A DNA stretch of 64,000 nucleotides. It comes from Coenobita brevimanus. Lineage: Eukaryota; Arthropoda; Malacostraca; Decapoda; Coenobitidae. Both the position numbers and the translations under genes were made by a program. The stretch is from the NCBI GenBank assembly GCA_032717465.1, contig CM064671.1:52190998-52254997 (forward strand), given 5' to 3'. The notes beneath the pieces were generated by a model that had not been told where the DNA came from, searched no databases, and worked only from the letters and a program-made list of their open reading frames with translations. Positions 20,913 through 31,310 of this stretch are shown piece after piece. The first letter of the stretch is position 1. Every line of letters begins with the position of its first letter.

Positions 20913-22368
20913 TTGGACCACAGAAGTTATGAGATGAGAGACACATACCGAATGGAGAGGCGAGAAAATGAGCTGGCAAGTTTCGAAAATATGACGTCAC
21001 TGTATTTTGATAGTAAGAAGACCTCCTCTCGTGTGATGACAAGGAATGAGAAGACCAAGAAATGGAGTCTGAAGATGGTGGTGGAAGATCATTACGTCAT
21101 CACAAGTCTGGCCACGGAAAGGAGATTGCCGAGGCTATCCATGAGTTTCTGGTGGACCAGAAACTAACTGCAGCCCATTTTGTGTGTTGGTAGTGATGGA
21201 ATTAGCATAAATGTAGGAGCTGACAATGGAGCCATTCATCATCTTGAAATGTTGCTTGGTCACCCAATCCACTATCGCATCTGTCAGCTTCATGGAAATG
21301 AGCTGCCATTCTGGGCTGTTTTCTATCACCAAGCCAAGTGGTCCTCGGCATTGGAGAGGTCCCTTTGGCAAGAAGATCATGGAGCCTCTGTCTGAGCTGC
21401 CAGTTGTCGCCTTCCAGCCAGTCCATTTCACAGATTTCCCTGTCCTGAATGACAAGGCGGTGGAGGATCTGTTCTGGGACCAGAAATACCTGTATAGAAT
21501 TTGTAAAGGAGTTATCACAGGTATGGTTGATGATGACTTGGATGCTATTGTGCCAGGTCCTCCTTGTGTGTTGAGGTGGAATACTTTATGGAGTAGGAAC
21601 CTCAGACTGTATGTGGCAACATCAAGACCCAGGCAGGAGCTGAAAAGAATCGTCATTATGATTGTAAAGTTCAGTGCTCCAATGTGGTTCTCCATCAAGC
21701 TGCACCCTTACATCACACACGGTCCAAAGAACGTCTTCCAGTCCTTGCAATTGATGAGACACCTGAACAATGAGAAGGAGATAGTAAAGAAGACTGTGCC
21801 GAGAAACGCCTACTTCGCCAACACGGATCAGCTTCTTCTTGGTATGTGTGCTGATGAGGACGAGACTGAGAGAGAAAGCTGTCTCAATAATAAGAAAAAT
21901 TAGATAGGAGAATCAGCAGACGGAAGAGAGCACTGAGAGATCTGATGAGGAGGAAGAAGATTCTGCTGCTGTTGTTGACGAGGACTTGTTAATGTACACT
22001 GATGAGGAGAAGGATAGTGATGATGAAGATGAGAATAACAATGTGGCTCCTGTTGTCAACATAAGAAAAGTAGTGACTCCCAAACTCAAGTGGCAAGCAA
22101 AGAACTATCATTCCATGATTGACTGGAGGACTGAACTCAAGTCTAAGAGTCCTTTCATTGCTTCTATATCAGATCAACAGGTTCTGAACATTCTTTAGAC
22201 TCCACTGGAGGTGCCCAAGTGACTCAGGATGTTGAAAGAGGGATGAATGGGATGACTGAAGCTTGCACGGAAGTGACTGGACAGAAGGAGAGAGATGGAT
22301 GTATCAGGCAAAGATTATTCTCCGGGAAAGTGATGTCCAAGTTCCGCACCGAGAGATTTCAATTTTAA
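20913..22368 (+). pseudogene. Second DDE-like transposase-type pseudogene, unnamed family
   Basis: This is a decayed gene of a repetitive invertebrate family I recall but cannot name. Plus-strand pieces in order are LYFDSKKT near 21000 (candidate first D), a segment in another frame encoding GKEIAEAIHEFLVDQ near 21115, VGSDGISINVGADNG near 21185 (candidate second D), and CQLHGNELPF near 21290 (CxxH then E). From 21370 to about 21900 comes a long stretch with FSAPMWFSIK and HGPKNVFQSL, then an acidic region, then PKLKWQAKNYHSMIDW near 22080 and a C-terminal end past the stop at 22196-22198. At least two frameshifts and one stop interrupt it. The N-terminus is cut at the mariner insertion. Confidence 0.65.
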
Positions 22369-23221
22369 CCCGTAATAGTTTAAAATGATATAACTGATAA
22401 TTGATATAACCCATGTACCCATCAGCTGGAAACAAAATTCTTCCATTCTGACAGCCTTTCCGCTTTTTCAGTTCAGTCTGTGTTGTTAAATGGAGCTGAC
22501 TAAGTGTGCCATTACAATTTTTCTCTCCATCAGCTTATTACTTGTTCTGATTTCATTATGGGCCCAAAACGTTAAGTCTAGAGAGGACGAGGATGATGAC
22601 GAGGATGACAGCGAAGACAGTACTGTAATAAAATGAGGCAAACATAATGCTTTAACCTGTAGCTTACAGGAAAAAAAAATGACATCCCTCTATGCAGGCC
22701 AATTTTGGACTTTTCTCTGTCTAAAATGGCTTAATACATCAATATAAAGTCCTGGCACTATTAAAAGTACTCACCAATGCCAGAAAGTTGCTTGAATCGA
22801 GTCAGGCAGGTGCCACGCAAACCCCAAAATCTTCGAGATAAAGTGCGTAGACTTTCAAGCGTTCATAGACCTCGGTCAGCTGACTGTGACTGTAGGTGTG
22901 GAACTGGCTCAGCATACCAGATATATACGGGTATTTATGACTAAAGAAAATTGTTGAGGATGCATATTATCAAGGTACTGGACACTCCAACGTTGCAGGA
23001 TGTAGATCAACGTCGCTGGTGTTATAGACTGGGACATGTATCTATGTCCCTAACATGGTATGGGTTAAGCAGTAAAAGCACCTAACCAAATCAGTCCTTC
23101 CTCCCACTGAGAGTCTGTTTTATTTTTTCTTATTTTACCTGGGATGGTAAATAAGTTTCTTGTATGTTTTTCCATGTTGTTTTTAGCTGTTCTGCTGTGA
23201 CAACTAGTTTGATTTGCAGTG
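22369..23221. other. Stretch with no recognisable gene
   Basis: I see no domain, terminal repeat or long open frame. A short acidic-coding segment (GAGGACGAGGATGATGACG near 22580) may belong to a further TE fragment, but nothing supports a call. Confidence 0.45.
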
Positions 23222-23312
23222 GAAAGAACTGTCTTGCCTAAGTGCTTAACTAAACTTAACCTAACCTAGCTTAACTGTACCTAATAATTTAACCTAACCT
23301 AACCTAACTCCT
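23222..23312. repeat. Degenerate CCTAA-type repeat cluster
   Basis: Several AACCTAACCT units are interspersed with variants. CCTAA is the complement of TTAGG, the common arthropod telomere unit, but the run is short and impure. Confidence 0.6.
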
Positions 23313-23391
23313 GTTGGAAAATTAGGAAATGAAGTCCAACTTTGAAAACATCACCGAAAATGACACTTGCAAATCCTAGCAAAGGGTAACT

Positions 23392-23569
23392 CATGGCCAG
23401 GAGTCTTGTTGACTTCGTCACTGATGTAGATCGCTTCATGGAATGGAGTGTAAAATTCAAGCATGAAATGGACACGTTATTGGATCCATACAAACAGGTG
23501 GAGAAATATCTCCAGAATAAAATGAAGCAGCCATCTATCCTGTGCTACTTAAAGCCATCATCCAAGTAA
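23392..23569 (+). pseudogene. Tigger/jerky-like transposase C-terminal fragment
   Basis: About 58 codons end at a TAA (23567-23569). The stretch begins SLVDFVTDVDRF and ends with QPSILCYLKPSSK, resembling the C-terminal tail of CENP-B/Tigger-type transposases, where a Q-P-x-I-x-x-[FY]-[FL]-x-P pattern is common. The catalytic core is not present upstream. The short length keeps this tentative. Confidence 0.4.
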
Positions 23570-23901
23570 GCTGGTCGCGCTCCCAGCCTTCCACCAGCAC
23601 TGCACTCTAGCCAGCTGATAGCCTTTGTAATTCTATAATTTTATATTAAATAACTTTCCACCATACTTTGGTTTATTTGTTTATTATTAGATTCAATACT
23701 GTGCAATATTGGGCAATAAAGACCAGACAAATAATACCAGTACATATTTTTCATGATATATCCCTTTTACCTTTGACCAAGGTTTCCTTAACCCTATTTG
23801 CCCCATATAAATTTAACTTTACCAACCACGGTTTCTCAAACAACGGTGGTTTTCAGAAACCTAACCCCCGTGGTTGGCGGAAATTAGTGTACATAAATAT
23901 A

Positions 23902-23908
<7 letters not shown>
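23570..23908. other. Stretch with no recognisable gene
   Basis: AT-rich sequence. A palindrome-like AACCACGG-TTCTCAAACAACGGTGG segment near 23825 is the only visible structure. Confidence 0.4.
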
Positions 23909-23946
<38 letters not shown>

Positions 23947-23960
23947 TATATATATATATA
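23909..23960. repeat. (TA)n microsatellite
   Basis: This TA tract has one GATA interruption. Confidence 0.95.
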
Positions 23961-23989
23961 CACAGAGGTAAAGTGTGCGTGCGTTTTCG

Positions 23990-24326
23990 TACATGGGAGA
24001 ACGAGGGTTCCCGCCCCGCCAGGGTAATAAACTTTGAGACCGTTCTTCTGGCCACATACTGCTTTGGAGGCCATAAGGGGTGCTGTGGTTGAACCAGTGT
24101 CGAGTACTATAAAATCTGCTTGCACCCAGTCGATTTGCGTGGGGGTGATTACACTTGGTTCACAGACTACACACACATCCAAAGCCACTCCAACACTACA
24201 ATCACACTTACAAGCACTTCTGACCCTGCATACACTCTCTACCAGACAGCCTGAGCCACTTGGTAGAGATACATTGACTGTATCGTCTCCACTTGGGTCG
24301 GGATAGGCCGGTACTGCAGTGAACAC
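23990..24326 (-). other. Unrecognised minus-strand open frame
   Basis: The unique part of a 157-codon minus-strand open stretch (before it enters the microsatellite) has a cysteine-rich section and the string FIVLDTGSTTA. DTGS is the aspartic protease signature, but the flanks do not match a retropepsin I recognise and no RT is nearby. It could be a retroelement scrap or chance. Confidence 0.25.
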
Positions 24327-24742
24327 TCAAACAGCTGATGATATATATATATATATGCTGGTATCCACAAGGAAAAGGAAACACGATATATCTCGAGCTC
24401 TTTTGTGTATTCAAATCTTCAGGGCAGAGCAAAGTGAAGGAGAGAACTCCTGTCATTTTTATACAGAAAGTAGAAGAGGGAAATGCCCATGGGGGCTTAC
24501 TAAGTCGCTGACAGATACTACTCTTCTAAACTTACATCCTTGTTCCTAGCTAAATAAATACAGTATTAAAATGAATAATATTACATACATGAAACATAAT
24601 TCTTGATATACACACAGATAACAATGAATAATATATATACCGTACGGTAAGCAAAACGAGGAGTGTCGTAGCATTAAGTTCTTGAAGGATTACAAGGGTG
24701 TGGGAAGCGAATTATCAAGCATGGGCCTATTGACCTACCCAG

Positions 24743-24811
<69 letters not shown>

Positions 24812-25213
24812 TTTGCGAACTAATCGAATCAAATACAGAGTCATGCTTAATGGACAACTGCACATATAATTTATACATATGCGTGTGAATTATAGTAACA
24901 TGAACACTGACCCATGTAAAAAAAATAAAATACTACCCTTGACGTATACTGTATATGAACTCAGCTACATAACTACGTACATAAGCACATAGACATATAC
25001 ATATATGAATGAGCAGAAATATACATAGAAAAATATATATTGTATAATTGAGTACAGTGCAGCCCATTCTTTTCAAACAGAATTGCATATGCATACATAT
25101 CCTTATACAAATCCCATTCGTTACAGGTGTGTGCTTATATAAGACGGGGAGAAAAATATATACAAACGAAATCAAATTAAGTGATCTTAACTAGGCTGCA
25201 CATTTTATCTGTG

Positions 25214-25216
<3 letters not shown>
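24327..25216. repeat. Low-complexity stretch with (CT)n at 24744-24807
   Basis: This contains a short (TA)n near 24342, a perfect (CT)n tract at 24744-24807 and AT-rich flanks. Open frames here are chance. Confidence 0.8.

Positions 25217-25248
<32 letters not shown>
25217..25248. repeat. (TA)n microsatellite at the jockey-1 3' end
   Basis: This TA tract directly follows the 3' terminus of the element on the minus strand. Confidence 0.95.
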
Positions 25249-25252
<4 letters not shown>

Positions 25253-28200
25253 GCGAGGAAGAAGGAACCAAAGGCCATGAGCCCGCAATAACAGTTCCCT
25301 CCAAGAGAAAAACAAAATACAATAAAGCCGAATTCAAGATCCGATCATTTTGAGATGCCTGGACACGCTGCGTTTGAAAGACTGGAGATCATAGGCAGCA
25401 GGAAATACAGACAGAGGGAGACAGTTCCAGAACTGACCTGTTGCATAAATGAAAGACTGGGAGTAACGGTTAACTCTTCCATTAGAGAGTTGGACAGAAA
25501 AGGGATGAGAGTTTGCTGCCAGACGGGTGCTACGCGCCCGTCGTAAAGGTGGAGGAATGCAAGCAGACAGTTCAGAGGAGCAATGACCATTAGAGTAGCG
25601 ATAGAAAAGAGATAAAGATGCAACAGTGCGGCGAAGAGACAGAGGTTGAAGGGAGTCAGTAAGAGGAGGAGAGTTAATGAGACGAAAAGCCTTTGACTCC
25701 ACCCTATTGAGAAGAGCTATATGTGGGGAGCCTCCCCACACATGAGAGTTGTACTCCACAAAGGGGCGGATAAAACCCCTGTATAGAGTCAACAATTGTT
25801 CAGGGGTAAAGAAAGAACGGAGTTGGCTTAGGACACCCAATCTCTTGGAAGCAGATTTTACAAGAGATGTAATATGATCTTTACAAGATAAGTCCCGAGT
25901 AAATGAAACCCCAAGCATGTTCAAGGATGATGCAGGATTAAGCTGAATATTATTAAACATTAGTGGGTATACCTGTGGAAGATTTTGTCGGGTTGATAGG
26001 TGTAAGAACTGAGTCTTAGATGCATTAAAGACAACCATATTATTTTTACCCCAGTCAGACATTAGGTGTGCCATAGCCTCATCCCTTGTTTGTTGAAGTA
26101 ACTGTTGAGATGGGCGTTGCGGGAACCGAATGGAAAGGTGAAGGGTGGAGTCATCAGCGTATGAGTGGATAGGGTTAGATGTACAGCTTAGAAGATCATT
26201 GATGAATAAAAGGAAGAGAGTTGGTGATAGGACAGAGCCCGGAGGAACACCACTGTTGATAGATCTAGGAGAAGAACGATGGCCGTCTACAACAGCGGCT
26301 ATAGAACGACCAGAAAGGAAGCTAGCGATGAAGGCACAGATAGAAGGATAGAAACCGTAGGAGGGCAGTTTGGAAATTAAAGATTTATGCCAGACTCGAT
26401 CGAAAGCCTTTGAGATGTCAAGTGCAATGGCAAAGCTTTCGCCAAAGTCCCGAAAGGAGGATGACCAGGAGTCTGAAAGGTAGGTGAGAAGATCGCCAGT
26501 GGAGCGTCCCTGACGGAACTCATACTGACGATCGGAAAGAAGGTTGTGATAGGAAAGATGCCTTAAAATTTTTCTATTAAGAATTGACTCGAAAACTTTT
26601 GAAATACAGGATGTTAAAGCAATTGGACAATAGTTGGAGGGTTGGGAGTGGTCACCCTTCTTTGGGACTGGCTGAATGAGAGCAAACTTCCAGCAAGAAG
26701 GAAAGGTACAAGTTGACAGACAAAGACGAAAGAGTTTGCCTAGGCAGGCTGTAAGCACAGAAGCACAGTTCTTGAGAACAACAGGAGGGACCCCATCAGG
26801 CCCATATGCCTTGTTAGTACTGAGGCCAGTGATGGCAGAAAAAACATCAACTGAAGAAATTCTAATGTCAGCCATGAGGAAGTCAGATGGGGGAAGTGAT
26901 GGGGGAACAGCACCGGAATCGTCTAAGGTGGAATTGGAGGAGAAAGTCTGTGCGAAGAGATCTGCTTTATCAGTAGAAGAAATAGCTACAGAACCATCAG
27001 AGTAGAAAAGAGGAGGGAAGGATGATGAGGTAAAGTTGTTAGAAAGATTTTTGGCAAGGTGCCAGAAGGAGCGGGAAGAATTCGAGTTGGAGAGTTGAGA
27101 GCATTTAGTATGGATGAAATGATTTTTAGTAGAGCGAAGAACAGATTTAGCACGATTCCGGGCAGAAACGTAAAGATGATGTGATTCAGGGGTGGGTTGG
27201 CTCCGGTACCTTTTGTAGGCCTTCTCCTTGTTGCGGACAGCATTAGAACAAGCGTGATTAAACCAAGGCTTTCTTGCGTTAGTCAAAGGATATGAGAAAG
27301 GAATGTATGCTTCCATGCCTGAAAGAATAACCTCTGTAATGAGCAAGGCACACTCAGATGGCTCACGGCCATGGAAGCAATAATCATTCCAGGGAAAATC
27401 AAAGAAGTACTGCCTGAGGGCCTCCCAGTCCGTGGCTCCAAAATGCCACAGACGACGTTTCCTTGGAGGGTCCACAGGCCGTACCGGAGTGATAGAACAG
27501 GTTAAGGTAATAAGGTTGTGATCGGAGGAGCCCAACGGAGAGAAAAGATTAACAGAGTAAGCAGAAGGATTAGTTGTGAGGAAGAGGTCAAGTATGTTGG
27601 AGCTCTCTCTAAGGCGGTCAGGGATACGGGTAGGGTGCTGTACAAGCTGCTCTAGGTCATTAAGGATAGAAAAGATGTAGGCTTGTTCACCAGGTGGATC
27701 CGTGAAAGGAGAGAAGAGCCAAAGGTGGTGGTGAACATTGAAATCTCCAAGAATGGAGATTTCAGAGAAAGGAGAAATGGACAGAATGTGTTCCATCGTA
27801 GAAGTAAGATAGTCGAAGAATTTTTGATAGTCAGTAGAATTAGGGGATAAGTAAACAGCACAGATATATTTAGTCAGAGAATGACAGGAAAGCCGAAGCC
27901 AGAGTGTGGAGAATTCAGAAGAATCAAGTTCAGGAACACGAGAGCAAGATAAGTCGTTGCGTATGTATACACAACAGCCACCTTTGGCTTTGAAATGAGT
28001 ATAGAGAAAGTAGGAGGATACAGAAAAGGGTTTGCTGTCAGTTGCCTCAGACAGCTGAGTCTCCGTTAGAAAAAGAAGGTGAGGTTTAGAGGAGGAGAGG
28101 TGGTGCTCAACAGAGCGAAAGTTAGATGAAAGGCCGCGAATGTTGCAGAAATGAAGAAGAAGAGAGTTAGACAGTGGTTCCAGGCACCTCGAGTCGTCAC

Positions 28201-28480
28201 CAGGAGAGGGGCAGATGGCGGGGGCATTTATGGTCCCTCCCCCCTGGGGACTCCGAGGCTTGGTGAATCAACGCCATTTTTGGTGAATTTTGAATTGGAA
28301 GTGTAGTGTGTACTGTGCATGTAGTTTGGTGAAGATAGTTAGAGAAATTTGTACTGGAGAGCATGCTGGCCTACTCTTTGTGTAACTGAGACACTGAAAA
28401 AGTTCAGCAAAGGGGGATGGTCAGGAACTAGTCCTGAGGGCTGATGAAACGGGAGCTCCAGCACTCCCTGTCATCAGCTT
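25249..28480 (-). mobile_element. Jockey-superfamily non-LTR retrotransposon (jockey-1)
   Basis: The element is read on the minus strand. The 3' UTR (25249-25333) ends GGTTCCTTCTTCCTCGCATAA and then (TA)n; the same terminus occurs in the other-strand copy at 54055-54090. The coding frame fills 25334-28267. Sequence from 28268 to about 28480 is a presumed 5' UTR or the tail of a lost first ORF. A zinc-knuckle ORF1 is not visible, so the 5' end may be truncated. Confidence 0.8.
25334..28267 (-). CDS. APE endonuclease-reverse transcriptase (jockey-like)
   Basis: A single open frame of about 977 codons lies between the stop at 28268-28270 and TGA at 25334. The first in-frame Met is only at 27796, yet the endonuclease is encoded upstream of it (LHFCNIRG near 28150, TETQLS near 28050), so translation must begin at a non-ATG site or depend on a lost ORF1. 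The endonuclease continues with [12 protein letters not shown] near 27740 and SSDHNL near 27525. Reverse transcriptase follows: [10 protein letters not shown] near 26800, [11 protein letters not shown] near 26405, [11 protein letters not shown] near 26245 and [11 protein letters not shown] near 26155. The C-terminal region is serine and arginine-rich. This is the least damaged retrotransposon frame here. Confidence 0.88.
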   Translation of the reverse strand, partial: FTKPRSPQGGGTINAPAICPSPGDDSRCLEPLSNSLLLHFCNIRGLSSNFRSVEHHLSSSKPHLLFLTETQLSEATDSKPFSVSSYFLYTHFKAKGGCCVYIRNDLSCSRVPELDSSEFSTLWLRLSCHSLTKYICAVYLSPNSTDYQKFFDYLTSTMEHILSISPFSEISILGDFNVHHHLWLFSPFTDPPGEQAYIFSILNDLEQLVQHPTRIPDRLRESSNILDLFLTTNPSAYSVNLFSPLGSSDHNLITLTCSITPVRPVDPPRKRRLWHFGATDWEALRQYFFDFPWNDYCFHGREPSECALLITEVILSGMEAYIPFSYPLTNARKPWFNHACSNAVRNKEKAYKRYRSQPTPESHHLYVSARNRAKSVLRSTKNHFIHTKCSQLSNSNSSRSFWHLAKNLSNNFTSSSFPPLFYSDGSVAISSTDKADLFAQTFSSNSTLDDSGAVPPSLPPSDFLMADIRISSVDVFSAITGLSTNKAYGPDGVPPVVLKNCASVLTACLGKLFRLCLSTCTFPSCWKFALIQPVPKKGDHSQPSNYCPIALTSCISKVFESILNRKILRHLSYHNLLSDRQYEFRQGRSTGDLLTYLSDSWSSSFRDFGESFAIALDISKAFDRVWHKSLISKLPSYGFYPSICAFIASFLSGRSIAAVVDGHRSSPRSINSGVPPGSVLSPTLFLLFINDLLSCTSNPIHSYADDSTLHLSIRFPQRPSQQLLQQTRDEAMAHLMSDWGKNNMVVFNASKTQFLHLSTRQNLPQVYPLMFNNIQLNPASSLNMLGVSFTRDLSCKDHITSLVKSASKRLGVLSQLRSFFTPEQLLTLYRGFIRPFVEYNSHVWGGSPHIALLNRVESKAFRLINSPPLTDSLQPLSLRRTVASLSLFYRYSNGHCSSELSACIPPPLRRARSTRLAANSHPFSVQLSNGRVNRYSQSFIYATGQFWNCLPLSVFPAAYDLQSFKRSVSRHLKMIGS

Positions 28481-28485
28481 TCCAT

Positions 28486-28486
<1 letters not shown>

Positions 28487-28519
<33 letters not shown>
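28487..28519. repeat. (TA)n microsatellite
   Basis: This TA tract lies between the jockey-1 5' end and the first 181-bp element. Confidence 0.95.
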
Positions 28520-28522
<3 letters not shown>

Positions 28523-28700
28523 ATTGGATCCCAGAGGTGCGGGGTGGGGCATTGCACTGGGAGGATACTAAGCGTACCGCCCTCCGCCTATCGGCTCATA
28601 GTCGCGAAGCTCATAGGTCCCTACCCGGGGGTTCCCTTCTTTATAAATACTTGAAAAATCACAGTTCTGTCCAGTACTCAGGACACTGAGCTCCAGTGGG
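28520..28700. mobile_element. 181-bp short TIR element, copy 1
   Basis: It begins CCCATTGGATCCCAG and ends CTGAGCTCCAGTGGG, whose complement is CCCACTGGAGCTCAG, an imperfect 15-bp inverted pair. It contains ACCCGGGGGTTCCC and no open frame. It matches copy 2 along its full length with the same size, so the unit has defined ends. Confidence 0.6.
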
Positions 28701-28732
28701 TTAAAGAGGCTGATAGGTTTGCCAGTCATCAA

Positions 28733-28913
28733 CCCATTGGATCCCAGGGGTGGTGGGCGGGGCATTGCACTGGGAGGGTATTAAGCGTACCGCCCTCCGC
28801 CTATCGGCTCATCGTCGTGAAGCTCACAGGTCCCTACCCGGGGGTTCCCTTCTTTATAAAGACTAGAAAAATCCCAGTTCTGTCCAATACTCAGGACACT
28901 GGGCTCCAATGGG
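28733..28913. mobile_element. 181-bp short TIR element, copy 2
   Basis: It begins CCCATTGGATCCCAG and ends CTGGGCTCCAATGGG, so its inverted termini match better than in copy 1 (one mismatch). It lies in the same orientation as copy 1, 32 bp away. The pair could be two insertions or a tandem duplication of unit plus spacer. Confidence 0.6.
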
Positions 28914-29070
<157 letters not shown>

Positions 29071-29203
29071 TAAAACCTCACTATATCGGACTAATTGGGG
29101 CCTAAGCCAGTCCGCAAAAAGCGAAAGTCCGATAAAAACGACATCAGGACACCCCCCTTGACTTCTCCTTTTGTTATGCACAAAGGCTTGCTTGCCATTC
29201 ATG

Positions 29204-29209
<6 letters not shown>

Positions 29210-29248
<39 letters not shown>
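29210..29248. repeat. (CT)n microsatellite
   Basis: This CT tract lies inside the TIR element. Confidence 0.95.
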
Positions 29249-29250
<2 letters not shown>

Positions 29251-29282
29251 CACTGGGCACTTCTATTTTACTTCACATATTT

Positions 29283-30165
29283 TTGACTTCGTCGTCACCT
29301 TCATCTTCACCTTCCCATTCATTTTTAACTTCTTTTTCAGTTCACTCTGACATTCACATTCACTTTCATATTCTCTTCCATGCTCATTTCACATTCACCT
29401 TCACCTTCACACTCACTTTCACTATCATTTTGAATTTCCATTTCACCTTCACTTGCAGCCTTACTTTCACATTTTCACATTTACCTTTACAATTATTCAC
29501 TCACCTTCACTTTTGCCCTCCCTTCTTTTACTATCACATTCACGTCCACCTACACTCACACCTTCACCTTCACTTTCACCTTCACCTTCAACTTTTCTTT
29601 CACCTTCACTTTCACCTTCAACTTCACTTTTACATTCATTTTCACCTTCATTTTTTCCTTGACCTTTACTTTCACCTTCACTTTCGCCATCTTCACTTTT
29701 ACATTCATTTTCACCTTCACTTTCACCTTCATTTTCATTCACTTTCACCTTCACTCTCACTTTCACCTTCACTTTCACCTTCACTTTCACCCTCACTTTC
29801 ACCTTTCACCTTCACCTTCACTTTCGACTTCATTTTTACCTTCACTTTTAACTTCATTTTCATCTTCACTTTCACTTTCAGTTTCACCCTCACTTTCACC
29901 TTCACCTTCACTTTCAACTTCCATCTTCACCTTCACTTTTGACTTCACTTTCACCTTCATTTTTACTTTCACCTTCCACTTGCACTTTTGCCTTCACTTT
30001 CACCTTCACTTTCACTTCTACTTTTGCCTTCACTTTCACTTCTACTTTCGCCTTCACTTTCACTGTCACCTTCACTTTTACTTTCACCTTCACTTTCACT
30101 TTCACACTACCCTCACTTTCACCTTCACTAACCTTCACTTTTTCATTCACTTTCACTTCTCTCGG
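29283..30165. repeat. TTCACY hexamer minisatellite
   Basis: About 880 bp of degenerate TTCACC, TTCACT, TTCATT and TTTTGC hexamers. Because the unit is 6 bp, several frames stay open on both strands, giving long FTFTF and KVKVK peptides. These are translation artefacts: no start context, composition or domain supports a protein. Confidence 0.9.
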
Positions 30166-30634
30166 AGACAGAGAGAAGGGGAGGAAATACAGGAGAGAGA
30201 GAGGAGGGACCAAGGTTATGCCTATCTCCCTCATTTGTTTATGCCAAGGGGACGCCACTTGTCATTTCTGTATTTATTCTCTCTCTCTCTCTCTCTCTGT
30301 TGACTTTGACATTCCATATTCACTTGTGTGCTCTCTTTCACCCTCACTTATACTCTCATTTTCAGTTATTTTCATTTTCAATTTTACCTTCTCTCTTTCT
30401 CTCTCTCACCGGAGAGGGACGGGGAGGAAGGGAAGGTAAGGAGGAGGAAGGGAGAGAGGAGGAACCACTGTTATGGTATCTCCTCCATTTTTTTTATTAT
30501 TCATTTAATCCAAGAGAGGACTGCTTCTGGCTTTATTGAACTTTTCTTAATGCATAAGAATTTAGTCCACTTGGCTCCTCAAGTCCAATAAAAGCGAATT
30601 CCACTATATTGACATCCGTTATATCGAGGTTTTA

Positions 30635-30637
<3 letters not shown>

Positions 30638-30705
<68 letters not shown>

Positions 30706-30706
30706 C
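30638..30706. repeat. (TA)n microsatellite
   Basis: This TA tract lies to the right of the TIR element. Confidence 0.95.
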
Positions 30707-31310
30707 TGTCTGAGTGATAAGTTTACCCTATTTTGGAGAAGTTTCTGGTGTACAGATTAGCTCAGAAATTATGGCTATATTCTTACGATTATTTAAAACA
30801 TTTGTGTTTGGGAGTTATGAAGGATTTTGTTTGTTATGAATAATGAGAACTTAGATCCATCTGTACACAGAGTGTATACCGACATTCTGGTGAGTTAGGT
30901 TAGGATACATTAATGTGTGGTGGTTGAATGCTTGTGTCAGAAATCATTAAAGGAGTCAGAGGAATAAGGAGACTGAGATTTTCAGGGAACAGTCTATCAA
31001 AGAATGTAGACCGTGTATATAACAGTGATACTGTTCTTCACGTAGGATATGCAGTGAAAGACCAATGAATGATTTACTTGGCCTGAATATTGAGATGTTG
31101 GTTGTTCTATTCCAAATACTGGGGTTTGGCTGTGATACAGGAAAAGCTGAAAACTTTGATAATGCTCTTTATGAGTATAGGATAGAAATTTTCATTTGGA
31201 TATTGGAAATTTTGTCTATTCTTAAGGTTTTGGATTTTTTTTCTTTTTGTGCTTCTGATCATTTGTTGGACTCAAAGTTACCTTAATGAAACGGTGTTTG
31301 TGTGAGTCCT
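30707..31310. other. Stretch with no recognisable gene
   Basis: A 73-codon plus-strand open frame (31065-31286) has no domain I know. I see no terminal repeats. Confidence 0.45.

Noticed and set aside
26676..27005. Plus-strand open frames over the jockey-1 element
   Set aside because: The opposite strand carries the RT and endonuclease motifs; these are antisense shadows.
28520..28700. tRNA-derived SINE
   Set aside because: I could not find paired A and B box promoters or an A-rich or repeat tail. The inverted ends fit a TIR element better.
29283..30303. Long FTFTF and KVKVK open frames on both strands, up to 219 codons
   Set aside because: The 6-bp minisatellite unit keeps several frames open. 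No domain, and both strands open at once.
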